Assembly: GCA_021464245.1 (NCBI GenBank)
Contig: JADCRB010000001.1
Coordinates: 8,055,084-8,119,083, forward strand
Direction: 5' to 3'
From: Carallia brachiata
Taxonomy: Eukaryota > Streptophyta > Magnoliopsida > Malpighiales > Rhizophoraceae
Length of the DNA stretch: 64,000 nucleotides
Within the stretch, counting starts at the first letter, position 1; every line of letters begins with the position of its first letter. The notes beneath the pieces were generated by a model. The model saw only the letters and a list, made by a program, of their open reading frames with translations. It was not told the origin of the DNA and searched no databases. The translations under genes and the position numbers were made by a program. This document shows positions 23,840 through 37,259 of the stretch, in pieces.

Positions 23840-26800
23840 CATTCCAAGTCAGCTGCCAGCCTTTGTTCCCTTGATTGTTTTTCTTTTTGTCAAATACGTA
23901 ACAGGATTGTTTAGGTGTAATTAAAATTAAATTAAATTAAATTAATAGGAATTATTTAATAATTAAAATTAAAAAAATAAATAAATTATAAAATATTATA
24001 AGATAAAATATATAATTATTTTTAATATTATTTAAAATATAGTCTTGTAATGAAGTTCTTCTCTCGATGATTTTCTTTTAATTGGAACTTTGGGCCTTGC
24101 TTTTTTAGTGCGACGGTTTTGGAGAGAGGTATCATCTTTAAAGATGAGCCTCGTAAGTGTACGAGTAATTAAAGATAAGATTGATAAAGAATAAGATTAT
24201 ATGGATTTAAATTAAAAAATATATAAATAAATACAATTTATTTAAAGACATATAATAATTTATTTATTTTTAAATTTTTTAAATTTAATTATTTAATTTA
24301 ACGATATATATTACTTTAATTTTATTTTAATTTCATCTAATTTGTACTCAATAAGCATTTCTCAAAGATAAAATGATATTTGTATTTATTTAGACATGCC
24401 TGAAGTAAACCTGTAATGACTCAATTAAGTGTATTAAGCAATCACAAAAGTCCTTACCAATGGTCTATTTTCAAGTTTTGGGTTCAAGAACTAGTAGCTA
24501 TGTAATTAACTTTTTTTTTTTTTTGCTCCATAAAAAATTGTTTCAACCCCTCAGTGACTAATAGGGTTGGAGGATTGATAGCGGTACTGCAGTAGCTACT
24601 GGAGTTATATATATATAATTGATTAGCTTTACTTGAAATTCGATCAAAGACCGATCTAAAAACTTACTCTTGAGAAAAGATATAGTCATGTACAAGTTTG
24701 GTCTTAACAAAAATTGAATTCTTACAAGTGTTCATGAAACTTTATGTACCAAAAAAAAAACCAGTGTCCATGGAGTTTTAACCAAAAAAAAAATCTTTTT
24801 TGTCTAAATTCTCAAACAATGTGGTGAATGCAAGTTTTTGTGGGACAACTAGACATGTTATATTAAAATCTAATATTGTATACCCTCCCCCACTAACTTT
24901 TAAATAAATGCATCCCTGAATTACGAACTCGAGACATTTAATGTGAGAATTGATTCCCTTCTTCAAAAATAAAAAACTTTAGAATTGATTCCAACATCAA
25001 TCTAGTTTTAGTTAGTATATTGGGGAAGTTTAGAAAAAATTTACCCATAAATTTAACTGCCATTGTGGCAAAAAGCTACAAATTTTCCTTTCATTTATTA
25101 TTATTTTTTGAATTAATTTTAATTACATAAATCTCAAATGGAATTGTCTATTTCTATTGTTCATTAAGTTATACATTAAAATGATCTAATTTGTTTTCAA
25201 TATCATTATAGAATGATTAATTTTTTTTATAGTTATTTATTTTTATTTAAGTCTTTGATTAGTTTCGTTATAGTCATTATTTCTCGTTTAAGTCCTTGAA
25301 TAAATTTCATTATATTCATTATTTTGTATTTAAGTCCTTAATTAATTCCGTTATAACCATTACTCTCATTATATTTTAATGAATAACATTAATTTGCATA
25401 ATTAATTTCCATTCTAATCATTATTTTTATTTAAGTTCCTTCATTAATTTCCATCATAGTCATTATTTCCTATTTAACTTTTTCATTAATTTTTACTGTT
25501 GCCATTATTTTTCATTTAAATCTTTGGTTGTGGTATCTTGAATAATTCTCCCTGAGCTAAATGAATTGAATCTTCAGATGAAGGCGTTTGTCTATGAACA
25601 GCGATAATTGTAACAGGTAAAAACTTAATCACAAATATTATCTTGAACAATTCTTCTTAGATACAGCTAAATGGATTAGATTTTTGGAGGAGAGTGTTCT
25701 TCCATACCTAGCGGCAATTTCACTAGGAAAAAGTTTAATGATAAATAAGATATATAAAAAGGAAAAAAATTGCATCTTATTGAGTAAATTCAAAAGAACC
25801 ATATTATTAGTTTATACAACAAAGTCAATGCTCTGGCGTCTTCATCTGTTTCAGGAAGTCAGGACTCACACTTTTTCAATTTCGATGTTGTCCAAGAACA
25901 GTAATATGTCTTTCAATATATAATTGCATACTGTAGTTTTTTTTTTTTTGGTCGAGCATACTGTAGTTTTTACAAGGCGTAGGAGCGCATAAATGGAAGT
26001 AGGCTAGTTCAAAATCAATAAAGTAAGAAATATATTGTATATCACTTTTATTAATTATATATGTGTGTCTTTATATATTTTTTTATCTTTCTTTCTTATT
26101 TTAATGTTTAAACAAAGAAATCATAAAAAATATTATACATAATTTTAAAAAATATAATCAATTTATTTAAACTTTGTAAAATTAAAATATTCAGCTTGCA
26201 TTGAAACCCTAGTTGAAATATTATTTATTGGTGCTAATTACTTTAGTTTAACAGTGTGCAATGTAAGAGTGTTAATGGTTTGATTAATCTAGCCGAGCCA
26301 CCTTAACCATTCTCCAACTGAAATTTTTGATTATATGAAATTACAAACCATTTCTGAGTCAAAAATTTTGATTAACCAAAATAACAGTTAACCAAAAATT
26401 TTGGTTTGATTTTGGTTAACCGTTCACTTATCCAAATTCAATAATGGAAAATTTTAAAATCCTAATTCAAATGCAAAATATTATTTTTGATATTGTTTTT
26501 TAAAAGAAATTTATAAGTATTATTATATATAAGATAAATAAATAATTACTTAAGAATAACAATATTTTTTTAACTTTTATTTGTTAGTATTAGTAATATT
26601 TTTTTCTGTATTATTAAAATTATATAATATATACCATTTTGGTTCGGTTTGATTAACCACAATTTAAATATTCAAAACTGAAACCGAACTAAAAATTTAA
26701 GTTTTCACTCAATTTAAAATCAATTCAGTTAACCGAAAATTTAGTTTGATTCTATTTAGCATTGTTAATTAACTAAAATTTTTGATTTTTTTTAACTCCC

Positions 26801-26850
26801 AGTGTAAAGTTCACTTCTTTATGGTTCCACGTCGAATGTTTATTGCCTTG
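23840..26850. other. AT-rich spacer with MITE-like debris
   Basis: Long A/T tracts. The block from 26258 to 26777 repeats GGTTTGATT/GGTTAACC motifs, in the style of plant MITEs with GGTTCGGTTT-type internal repeats, but clear terminal inverted repeats and a target duplication could not be fixed. No gene seen. Confidence 0.4.
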
Positions 26851-26924
26851 TGTAAATGCAAAAGTATGAGATATTAGTATTAGCATTCTGCAACAGAAAA
26901 AAACCACTAACTTACCACAAAAAG

Positions 26925-27746
26925 GGTCGGCTATCGTGTGCGGGAGTTGGCTACTATGCGCTGAGAGCTTCCCTTTGTGTTTCATCGGTCGTTTGCTACT
27001 TTGTTCGACTTGTGCTCCTCGGTGGGCTTTCGTTGGTCCTTGTGGCTGTTTTTTGTTCTGTCGGTGCTTGGTTGCTGCTTGTGACTTGTTGGGCACCAAT
27101 GGTTGTTAGTTTGTTGCTTGTTTTCTTTTTTCTCTTGCTTGGGTCCTTTGATATCTTCTTTTTCTCTCCCCTACCTCCCCTGATACTCTTCGATCGGAGC
27201 AGGGTAGGGAAGGCTCCTCATTTGAACTTTCAATCAGGGTCGTGTATAGTATAATGGGTGGGCATCTTTTGGTGGTTCGGCGACTCTGGAGTTCTAGCGG
27301 CTTCTAGGGATTGGGAGTCCGACGGACACAATTGAGGCTAGTTTTGTTCGACTATCTCCAGCTTGCTAGTCTGTAGTTGGCTATGGCTATGGTCAAGTGT
27401 GGATTTGTGGTAGCCTTGTTAGCGTTGGCTACGTATTGGCAACAGTGGTCGCTTGTTGGTGGCATTCCTCTCCCCGATTTGGCCAATGGCGGCCTCCTAC
27501 CTGATGTACAGTGGGGGTTGTGGAGGGTATTTTCTTTCTTCAGCTTGTGGGCTAGTCTATTTTGGGCTTTGGGCCCGAGTTTTTCTCAGGCCTGGTTGTG
27601 TCTGGTTTGGTGCTCTCCCCAGTGGGTTGTTGGGCTCCTTTGGGCCATTTGGGCCTTACTGTATGTAGGAAGAGGTGTTCTGTTTGGACCTAACTATATA
27701 ATACTTTTTTAATATATTGGACTTTGCCTTTGTTAAAAAAAAAAAA
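26925..27746 (+). mobile_element. GC-rich retroposon fragment with poly(A) tail
   Basis: A G/T-rich, comparatively GC-rich block on the plus strand ends in TTTGCCTTTGTT and a 12-base A-run at 27735-27746. It shares the GGGCTTTGGGCC-like composition and tail layout of the minus-strand element at 8119-8980. The frames of 108-132 codons carry no reverse transcriptase or other domain. The 5' border and target duplication were not identified. Confidence 0.45.
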
Positions 27747-27749
27747 TCC

Positions 27750-29820
27750 CATCCCCATGTGACTACTCCATTCCATGGCAGTTCACTGGGAAATTATCCT
27801 GTATTTTCGAACTACCCTTATCGTAATACGTGACCACAGATCTTTGAAGTCGCGCTCTTACCTTGGCCATCCCTTTTTAACTCTCCTATTATTCACCTCT
27901 AGGCTCCACTATTTAGCCCTTTTTGAAAAAAAAAAAAAGAATATGAGAAGAATAAAAGTGCCAAAGAGATATATTAAAAGAGACGAACACATTTTATCAT
28001 TTTTATATTTGGAAGAATGTAATGTGAGCAAAAAATAAAAATATCTTATTTGGGAATAAATAAAAGGAAAGAATAAAGAATATAATATTTGTTACCAATT
28101 TTACCCCTAAAAAATAAAAACTAAAGATGTAAATGAGGGCAAAAAAATTATTTAAGGGCCTAAGGATTATTTTGATAAAAAAAAAAGGGCCTAAGGATTA
28201 TATCTATGAGCCCCACCTTTTTTTTTTCTTTCTATTTCCTTCTCAAATGCCATCAATTTATCTATTTTATCCTAATTCTATACGCTCTGCATGGATTCTT
28301 TTCTCTCAAACACATACTTAATTTCTTTTTTGCCAACCATTATTAAAAAGTTAGTGTGGGCTGGTATTGAATCAATTGAAAACGCATAGAACAAGTTTAA
28401 TCCGACCGTAACAATATGGCAATACTTTTTTTTTTTTGGGTTGGAAGTTAGTTCCCATTTGTAGGAAACATTGACGATGGAGTGAGCACGTGGGGCGCGT
28501 GGACATGGAAATGTCGCAAACTCTTCCACAAGCATTGAATGATGAATCCACATGAAAGCCTAAAAAAAAAAAAACAAAGAAAAGAAAAAACAAAGAAAGA
28601 GAAATGCAACTGGCTACGGCTAGGAAGCAATGATTTACTTTGTGATGCAAGCAACCCCACCCGCACCCTCCACTCCACTCTGCCAAGTCTAACGCCGTGA
28701 CCGGTCTCCCTTCTCATTCTCCTTCTCGCTCTCATTCCCACTTTTGGCTTGATGGACCATAAAAAACTACAACCTTTCCATTTTCGTAAATTTATGTTTT
28801 CTCGTAAATGCTCTAATTTGAGGTGTACACAAAACCAAATTCATAATGTTATAAAATGACCTTTCTATGGTTCTCTTTCTTTTTAATTTTATAAACACTT
28901 AATGCAATGTATTTGTTTTATAATTTGACTTTTTTTGAGGAATATAATCTATCATATTACTTACGAGTAATGATATATTTATTTTTTTAACTTGGTTGTA
29001 TGATTAAGTTACATTGGGTGGATCTAGGTGAGAGTAGGCCTTTTTTTTCCCCATTTGGTGTATATACATACATGTATACAAACTAGGAAATATGTAAGCT
29101 ATTATTTCGCTCTCAAATCTTAGGTTCAATATCCAAATAAATGTGTTCACCCTGATACTTAAAATAGAAATTTTTAATTTTTTATTTTGTTAAACAGTCT
29201 TTTAGTATATAAGGACAATTTAGTCGGACAAACAAATTGAAAAAATAACATTTCTTTTACTTAATTAAAAATTCTTTGAATAATTTTTAATGTCCATTAA
29301 ATTAAAAAAAAAAAAAACTTTACAGGAACAAAACGACAAGAAATGCTAGCAAATTAACTGGCACCGGAGCCAAGTTCATTACATAAATCAAAATACATGA
29401 AAAACTTAAAGAAATGCAGAAAATAGAGGAAATAAAACACAGCATAAAAGAAGAAGAGATTATAAATTCTGCGTGAAATCTACACACTTTGTTTTAAAAT
29501 AAAAAAAAATAAATAAATATATATATATATATATATAGAGAGAAAAAGAAAGTTAATATAAAAAATATCATCAATTTTATTTAAAATAATAAATCTAACA
29601 CGTAGTGATTTTATATAAACAGAATTAGAGAATTTTAATTACAAATTTATACAAATATTTCTATTTCGATAACATAATAATTATATAAATTAATATTATA
29701 TCATCGAAATAAATAAATTTTATTCAAAAAATTTCACAATATATTAAATTTATTACTTTATATAAAATTGATGTTAAGTTTGTTATTTTTTAAAATTAAT
29801 ACTAAATTTATTACTTTAAA
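27750..29820. other. intergenic spacer
   Basis: AT-rich with A/T runs and an (AT)n tract at about 29517-29537. A somewhat GC-richer stretch at 28440-28740 holds overlapping minus-strand frames with no domain (one is Arg-rich, one Phe/Ser-rich). No supported gene. Confidence 0.45.
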
Positions 29821-29828
29821 CAAAATTA

Positions 29829-29846
29829 GTTATATATATATATAAA
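29829..29846 (+). promoter_or_regulatory. TATA-like AT repeat upstream of the glutaredoxin
   Basis: A TATATATATATAAATT tract about 200 bp upstream of the glutaredoxin ATG is followed by a C/T-rich leader (29935-30035), consistent with a plant core promoter and pyrimidine-rich 5' UTR. Position is the only evidence. Confidence 0.3.
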
Positions 29847-30044
29847 TTAAAATCAAAATACAATTTTAGTCATAAAAAAAATTGACCGCCTAACTCGACT
29901 TTTTCCCATAAATAAATGCTCTTTTCCCTCAAAACTTCCCCACTCGACCCCTTTTGGCATCTCTCGTTTTTTTCCCTACCTTTCAGTCTCGGGCACAAAA
30001 AAAATCTCTTGCCATCTTCTTTCTTCCTTTCTGGGACGCCGGCG

Positions 30045-30479
30045 ATGCAAGGACTTCGGCTTTGCTCAAACGACGTCGTCAGTCTCGAACTCTCCCCTCC
30101 CAACACCGCTAATTCCTCCACCCTTCTATCCATCGATGGCGGCGAATCCATAGAGACCCGAATCCATCGGCTGATATCAGAGCACCCGGTGATCATATTC
30201 TCCCGATCATCCTGCTGCATGTGCCACGCCATGAAGAAGCTTCTGGCGGCCGTCGGCGTCCAGCCCACCGTCATCGAATTGGACGACCAAGAGATCTCAG
30301 CTCTCCCCACTCCTCCGCAACCCTCCAGCGAAGACGGCGACAACACCACCCCACGCAATCTGGCCCCTGCCGTCTTCATCGGTGGCACCTGCGTTGGCGG
30401 CCTCGACTCCCTCTTCGACCTCCACATCAGTGGCCTCCTCGTGCCTAGGCTCGTTCAAGTTGGCGCCCTCTGGGTATGA
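30045..30479 (+). CDS. GRXC6: CC-type glutaredoxin, GRXC6/ROXY-like
   Basis: A single-exon 144-residue protein. The start MQGLRL matches the family start; upstream in-frame codons belong to the 5' leader. Residues 47-60 (EHPVIIFSRSSCCMC) contain the plant-specific CCMC active site at 57-60. The substrate/glutathione-binding loop with its cis-proline is PAVFIGG (108-114), then GGLDSL. The C-terminus is GALWV, where the ALWL motif used by several ROXY proteins to contact TGA bZIP factors has Val in place of the last Leu. Residues 86-104 are a Pro/Ser/Thr-rich insertion. ROXY proteins act in cytosol and nucleus as TGA co-regulators in development, defence and nitrogen signalling. In Arabidopsis the related gene At4g33040 adjoins SQD1, matching SQD1 16 kb away here. 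Confidence 0.85.
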   Translation: MQGLRLCSNDVVSLELSPPNTANSSTLLSIDGGESIETRIHRLISEHPVIIFSRSSCCMCHAMKKLLAAVGVQPTVIELDDQEISALPTPPQPSSEDGDNTTPRNLAPAVFIGGTCVGGLDSLFDLHISGLLVPRLVQVGALWV

Positions 30480-30486
30480 TATTGTT

Positions 30487-30512
30487 ATACCACCACCACC
30501 ACCACCACCACC

Positions 30513-30546
<34 letters not shown>

Positions 30547-30555
30547 TCATCATCT
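30487..30555. repeat. compound microsatellite (CAC)n(ATC)n after the glutaredoxin stop
   Basis: About fourteen CAC units are followed by about eight ATC units, beginning roughly 8 bp after the stop codon and so inside the 3' UTR. A poly(A)-rich run follows near 30600-30621. Length variation is likely between individuals. Confidence 0.9.
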
Positions 30556-30639
30556 TGGTTACAATCATGATTACTTAGGAACAAAAATCCAAAAAAAACC
30601 AAAAAAAAAAAAAAAAAAAAACAAAAGAGAGCTTCACAA

Positions 30640-33600
30640 TTTGTGTTCTTAATTAATGTCTTGTTTTTGTAAGTGAACATGAAATTACTTCGTTCAAGGT
30701 TTGATGGTCAAAGGTTGTAGCTCTAGCTCTAGTTCTAGTTCTGATAACAGAAGAAAGTCCGGTGGTGAGATTCCGGATAGTCCAAGATAAGAGTGTGTGA
30801 AAAAGTCTTAATTAATCAGATTATGAGATCGTGTGCCTGTATATGTATGTAAATGGGCGCTAAGCGTTGGGATTGTAGATGCAGCAGTAAGTGTGATTAA
30901 TTAATAAATTAATACACCTCTAATATTTATAAATCTCAGCCCATGATTTTTTTTTTCTAATGAGTACCATTATATAAATACAAGAAAAAATAGACAGTGA
31001 AATAAATGCATAATAGTCGATTCATTATTTTATATAGTTAGATAATTAATATTTATAACAAAAATTAATAAAAAATATGTTTATTTTTATTATAAATATT
31101 CATAATTTAATTATAAAAAACAATCGATCTATATCTACATACGTTTTTCCTTTCTTAATTAGTTTGAATTGATATTCGAATTGGAGATCTACTCTAATAT
31201 CACTTGAACTTTTTTCCAAATTATTGTTAGCGTGTATTAATTTCATTGATGTAGGAATGACGCTGTCGGGTATTCTGACAAAATTCTCCCAATAATTGCA
31301 AAAGTAATCTTCCAAAGGAGCACTGCTAGGATCGCCATACATTTTTTGACGCATAGAGCAAAGACTAATATTGGTGTTTTTATCAAAAAAATTTGTTTAA
31401 ATTGTTGAAGAATTTAAATAGCACGTTTCTAGTGAGTGATTTTAACTGCAATTTATTTATTTATTTATATTTTTGGAAATGCATGAAGAAGATTTCGAAT
31501 CTAATTAGTGACATGCATATAATGCATATGATATGCGTAATGTGTTGTGACAAAAAAAAATATTAAACTTTGTTGTTTTTAACCGACGACTATCATTTTC
31601 CTCTTCCAAATTGTTCAATCTACGATCTCCGAGAATCAGAAGCGAATTATGATTAACTTATCAAAAAAAAAAACCTTAATTTTTTTGGACGATGGTGCTT
31701 TATTCTTTTTTTAATTGGCTTAATCAAATATGTACTTGAGGAGGCAGGCCTTTGGAAGGGAAACAGAACGGTCTATGTTACTTGAAAGGGTACAATTAGG
31801 CTGCGACTTAACTGGACAAATGACAATTGATTTTTAGACCGAAAGCAATGGTTCTAGACGGCGTAATTTTACCCCCTCGGCCTTGCCCAAGGAGTACTAA
31901 CCCTTTGGGGTTAAGGAGGTGCGAGAGTTCCACCCCTGCTATTTTCAATCTTCTTACTAAAGTGGAATTTGAAGCTTTGTTTTCTTTGGAGTGTTATCTA
32001 TTGTTTTCGGTGTTTGAACATGCTTTTTTCTTCTTTGTTTTTGGTTTATTAGTAGGCTATCAGATTATAAGTTATACAATAAATATAATTTTCTTCTCTT
32101 ATAAATCTCTTCCTTTTCTTATCAGGATTTGAACTCAAGATATTCAGAATAAAATTTTGAACTCTAATCAATAAAATGTCTCTTAAATGACTTTTTTTTT
32201 TCTCTGCTAACATCTCACTGATTATTTAATAATTATTTTTGTGTTTTAAAAAATATAGATGGCGTAATTTTTGGAACCTGACAAGTATGTTCACCTTCTG
32301 CTCAAAAAGTGAAAAAACAAAGGGTTCACCTAATATCTGGCTGAGAACAAATAGTATTTTCGAATCTGGATTATTAAAGATGGCGTCCAAGTATTGTCAG
32401 GATGCCTTGAGACATTGACGCAAGGCTGTTGTCATGGCATGGCTGAAGCTTCAACTGCCTGCAGGCAGCGTCATGCATGTTAGCTTCGCCATTCTAGTGT
32501 GACTCTCTTTCTCATCCGCCACTAGAGCAGCAGCTTTTTTGTGTTACGCGTGCCTGGTATTGCTTGTGGCATTAATCTTGCTTGTGATTAAAAGAATTGT
32601 ACAAGTTATATAATTGCTTGTGAATTGGGTGCATTTAAGGCACATGTCACATTTTTTTTATTATTAAGAGCGGTGGTTATACATTATTAATTGTTCAATG
32701 TAAAAATCTTAAGAGCGTTGTAAGTAGTTACTATTAATTAACTTAACTAGGTATGTGTAATAAATTTCGGAATTGGAAAAGAGAACAAACCTCAAGTGCT
32801 AAACTTAAATGTGGATGATGTTAACTTCTTGCAACGATTGGCAATGTTATTGTTCGTCAAATCAATTGCTGTTCAAAATATCTCCGTATTGCCCCCCTCC
32901 TCCACACACCCCAATCAAAAAAGCAAAAGAAAAACACAAAAAAAAAAATTTTTTAATAGTTCACAAAATTGCTGGCCGATTGTGCATGTTAGGGCAAACC
33001 AATGGAGGTTTGTCAAAAGAGTTCCAATTTATAATTAGAGAATCTGGTCAGATTTCGTCATTCCGAGGCCAACACAATAAAAGATTAAAATTTTTAAGTT
33101 CAACATTTTTTGTGAAAGCATGTTAGTATGTGTAACAAAAATGATAATATGTCCAATAAATACAATAATAATGTGCAACAAAGTTTCAAAATGAGTAATA
33201 ATAGTAATAATATACACATAACATATGGAATATGCAAGAAAATATAAAAAATTCAAAAACTATGATTAAGTAAATCCAACTCGTGATGTTGTTGCACGTA
33301 TTTAAATTTTTGTTACACATATTTATCATTCTTGTTACACACATTTTATTAAGTTTTTTCATATAGAGACATAATTTGACAGTTTATTTTGAATTTCAAA
33401 ATTTTGCTTTTTTTTTTATTGTATACAGCGACATCGCCATGACTACTTTCTGGTTAAACTTATATCCTCTAGCCATAAACATTTTTCTTGGTCAAAATTA
33501 TAAAAAGTCTGTAAGCAAAGCAATTTCTAGATGGACTTTGGTGCTTGGTTGTGGACTCATCTTACACGAGGTGTCTTTCAAGCATATGGCTCTAACCTCA

Positions 33601-34585
33601 TGTAGGAGGGAGTCCACCATATGTCAAGTCATGATGTCGCGATAGAATTATTGAGAAGTGATAAAAGTTGATCCAATCTAAATAATTCGTGCTCGAAACC
33701 CTACTTAATTTAATTTTTATTGATTAAAAAAGTTAATGACTCAAAACTGAAGTAGCCTGAACCGAAATAATTTAAAATCTAAATAACCTAAATTTGAAAT
33801 AATTTGAAACTCAAATAATCCAAAGTCGAAATAAAACAAAACCCGGTCAACCTAGAATCCAATAAATCGAAAGACAAATTTCTTTATGCTATTTCCATAT
33901 TATAAACTTATAATATATAAGCTATTTAAGATCTTTTCCCCATTTAGGAAAAGTGTATGGAACGTAAATTGGCTGAATTAGGGTTAAATTTAAAACAGTT
34001 TTGATAGGGATCAATACTTTTTGCTCCACACTTACTCCACACAATATTTATTTTGGAGGTTCCCATCCTTAAAAATACTCTTGTGTGAAGCAAAAGGATG
34101 TAGTTCCTTAATGAAGTTTAATTTAAAATATTAGAGTCGAAACCATATTAGAATTGGATCCTACGAGCAGACAAGATTGTATAGAATTGTGTAAGATTGC
34201 AGATAAAATCGTGTTAACATTATAATTTAGAAACGTCAGATTTTATTTCTTTTATTTTTGAAAGATAGTTTTAATGAAATGGTTAATTAAAATATCTCAT
34301 TTATTATCATTTGGTCTCATAGCTTTTGTAATTTTGTTTATGTTAACCATACTAGATGGTTAGTAAATGTTGTTAAGGAAATTATATGAAAAAAATTTCG
34401 ATACCAAAAAGCTTAGAAGAGTATATGTTCACATATATGAATATGTCAACATAAAATACCATTCAACTACATATAATCAAACGTAAATTATGAAATGTTA
34501 AAAAATAGCTTAATTTTGATTGAAAGTTTAATGGTTTATTATCTCTTTTTTTTTATATCATATCAATAAAAAATTGAAAGAAAAA

Positions 34586-34631
<46 letters not shown>

Positions 34632-34900
34632 CATTGTTTTGATTCTTGAATTAATGCATTATATTTGATTAAATATATATTATTAAGTTTCATACCATTT
34701 ATAAATTATTTTTTTAATTATAAATATTTTTTACTTTAGATAGAAAGTTACAATTTTACAATCTAATTTATTGTATAGCTTTACACATTCTAAAATAATA
34801 TTAAGACTTTATTTTGTTTCACGTAAAATATTTAAAATAAATATTTTTTTATCTTATGTCGATTGTTTTGCATAAAATGTCCAGTCAACGGAAAAAATTT
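30640..34900. other. AT-rich intergenic spacer with SINE-like heads and (AT)n
   Basis: Two minus-strand tRNA-like pieces are visible: near 31170-31215 (AAGTGATATTAGAG followed by CAATTCGAATATC) and near 32120-32190 (GAGTTCAAATCCTGA on the reverse strand). Both look like decayed SINE A/B boxes. A long (AT)n microsatellite lies at about 34590-34629. The 84-codon minus-strand frame at 31100-31354 runs through the first SINE-like head and is not a supported gene. Confidence 0.45.
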
Positions 34901-35042
34901 CCTTTAATATACGGAAAATAACACAATTTTTAGGTAAAATAATTGATCTATTTTAATTCCCCAAGTTATTTTCCACGGACAAAGACGCAAGGACCAAAAC
35001 AGATTTGCTGTACTAGAGAAGGAGGGGAAGAGAGAGACACAG

Positions 35043-35138
35043 ATGCTAGACAGAGAGCCACACCGTCGAGCCACCATCATTGTCGCCGTCGTCGCCGTGG
35101 TTATGTTCGCCGGAGTGACCAACTTTGTCTTGTCATAG
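35043..35138 (+). CDS. possible 31-residue single-pass membrane microprotein
   Basis: A small open frame, MLDREPHRRATIIV to VTNFVLS, lies in a locally GC-rich stretch (about 34975-35140). It has a charged N-terminus with four basic residues (DREPHRR) and then a continuous hydrophobic segment (IIVAVVAVVMFAGV) long enough for one membrane helix. The ATG follows a purine-rich leader (GAGAGAGACACAG). There is no close paralogue in the window and I do not recognise the family. The base composition and hydrophobic pattern are the only support; chance is possible. Confidence 0.3.
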   Translation: MLDREPHRRATIIVAVVAVVMFAGVTNFVLS

Positions 35139-35249
35139 GCACGATGATTTTAACTTTAATTGAAATTGAAACCCACTTCTGCACTTCATATAATCGGGTC
35201 CCATTTTCCTTTGGTTTTGGAAACGACAACTAAATGTATTGTGATGACG

Positions 35250-37110
35250 GCAGCATCAACAAACCATCTCTATAAACACAAGAGCCGCTCATTGCTTTTG
35301 CTTTTAACCTTTATTTAGTGTATACTGAGTCACACGTGGCAAACATGCAATGGTGATGATACACGGCCCCCTCTGGGCCCCATCCAGAATCTTGCATCTC
35401 AACGTTGGAAGAATCTACTTCTGATTCTACCTGTAGACGAAAGGTAGATTAACAAAGTCGGCTTTTCAGAAAATCAAAAAAATAATAATAATAGAGTACT
35501 AATTTACAATAATTTTTAGTGGACATTTTAAAGCGAAGAAAACGGGGATTAGCCTACTCTTTCAAGTACCGCCCCACCACTGAAAGTTCAATGGTAAGGC
35601 GTTTGGAGGAGGATGCACTTTGGCTTCCACAACTCGGCCTAAAGTTCCAAAAGCTTTTTTTTTTTCTTTGGTTGCAGTTTTTGCTTTTCTTTTTTTGAAA
35701 TGTGAAGTTATGGTTGCTAATTTGTTTTACCTTTCTTTATGGGTTTCCCATCCAACTTGAGCAGGTTTAGTTTTTCCTAATGACCCTTATTACTAAGATT
35801 TTTAAACGGAACCGGTTATCAATAACAAAATATTAAAGCTTCAATGTGTTTAATATGAAATTGAACAAATTGAACTGGTATTTAATATTAAATATAAAAA
35901 ATAATTTATATTTGCATAATATATAATATATTCATGTTAAAAAAATATTAATTATTAATATTTTATAATCAAATATTTTAAATTGAAAAAAATGAGCAAT
36001 ACAATGTATGTTAGAGTTTAATTCATTTAAATTAAATAAACTAAACATTAGTTTACATAAGTTTATTTAAAATAAATAATATATTACATATTTATTAAAG
36101 TAAAAAAATTCAATATAAGAAAATTAGTCTACTTATAAAAATAAAACACTCATAAATAAATGACTTACTTCAAACAAAAAGACAAGAATATGGTGATAAT
36201 TTTTAGAAGAAAAAAATGTCGACAATGTATTCACAAGTAATGTGAGGCTTGCAAATATTTGTATAGGTAAAGGTAAGGAAAGCAAGTCCTACGTTGCTTG
36301 TAAACACAAAGTTAGTGTGCAAATTTTTTTTATAAAACATCAAAGATTCATAGCTTGGAACTCTATAACCAAATCAGTCCAAAGTGAGACAATAATGGTT
36401 AGAGTTTGTTTAAATAAAAAAGTTTTAAAAACCAAGGTTTTGGTTCGCAATCAAACTGGAAAATATCGTACCACATTTGGATTGGCCTATTTGATTTTGG
36501 ATGCTGAACTGAATTGGATTTTAGGCCAATTTTCTATTTAAACCTTACTATGCAAATTAACTTTAAGTGGTAACAAAATAGACTCGGAGTTCATTGATCT
36601 CATTCAATTATCAATGCCTTGATTTTGACATGCCTTAACTGGCTCAAAATATGGTCTGGACCAACTGATTAGGACTTGGATCATAACTTTGCTTTCAAAT
36701 TCAAAAAAATTAAAAGAAAGGAAAAAAGGTGGCTTCATTATATGCAAGGGAAATAATTCTTACCCAGTTAACGCCTTCCCTGGGGAGCTGGCCGACCAGT
36801 GACCTAATTGCCAGCACTATTAAAGGCACTTACTACATCACTTCGTAAAGACAAGAAAGAGAACCAATTCCCCAAATAATTCCAACTAGAAGATGCCAAA
36901 GAACAAAACTGGTATCCGTTTCAGAAGTTGCTTGTGTCTATGGTGAGACATGCTGGCATTCGATAATTGATAAATCAAATTAGTATAATTGATAATTGAT
37001 AACCGATAATTGGTTATTCAGAAGGTGGTTTGTGAAAAGACTTGGATCAAGCGTGCCATAAGGAATCAAGATTCATTTCTTTTAAGAGTTTTCTTCTTAC
37101 CTCACTTATG
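35250..37110. other. AT-rich intergenic spacer
   Basis: No gene is recognised. A GC-richer stretch at 35540-35660 shows no domain. The plus-strand frame at 36242-36541 has no known motif. Confidence 0.45.
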
Positions 37111-37146
37111 ATTAATGATTAATGTTGTCAAAACCGTACCAATTGT

Positions 37147-37235
37147 CGAATTAGAAAAATTAATGTTGGTTCAACCGATATTTATATACGTATATATATA
37201 TAATTGGCTGAACCAACATTAATTTTTCTAATTCG
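37147..37235. repeat. 27-bp perfect inverted repeat with 35-bp AT spacer
   Basis: CGAATTAGAAAAATTAATGT... at 37147-37173 is exactly the reverse complement of 37209-37235. The arms extend imperfectly outward by about 12-15 bp (GTACCAATTG against the complement of CCGGTATG). The following 400 bp keep repeating ACCGATTTTGACCG-like motifs (37480-37620), as in a degenerate MITE. A stable hairpin RNA would form if it were transcribed. Confidence 0.8.
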
Positions 37236-37259
37236 ATGACCGGTATGATTTTTACTAGT

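Noticed and set aside
26856..27712. plus-strand frames of 108-132 codons, Trp/Leu-rich
   Set aside because: G/T-rich retroposon 3' region; apparent hydrophobicity is a composition effect.
29870..30427. 185-codon minus-strand frame opposite the glutaredoxin
   Set aside because: Antisense shadow of the GC-rich glutaredoxin exon; it has no domain, while the plus strand carries CCMC and all family motifs.
31100..31354. 84-codon minus-strand frame
   Set aside because: Half of it is a decayed SINE head; no recognisable protein motif in the rest.
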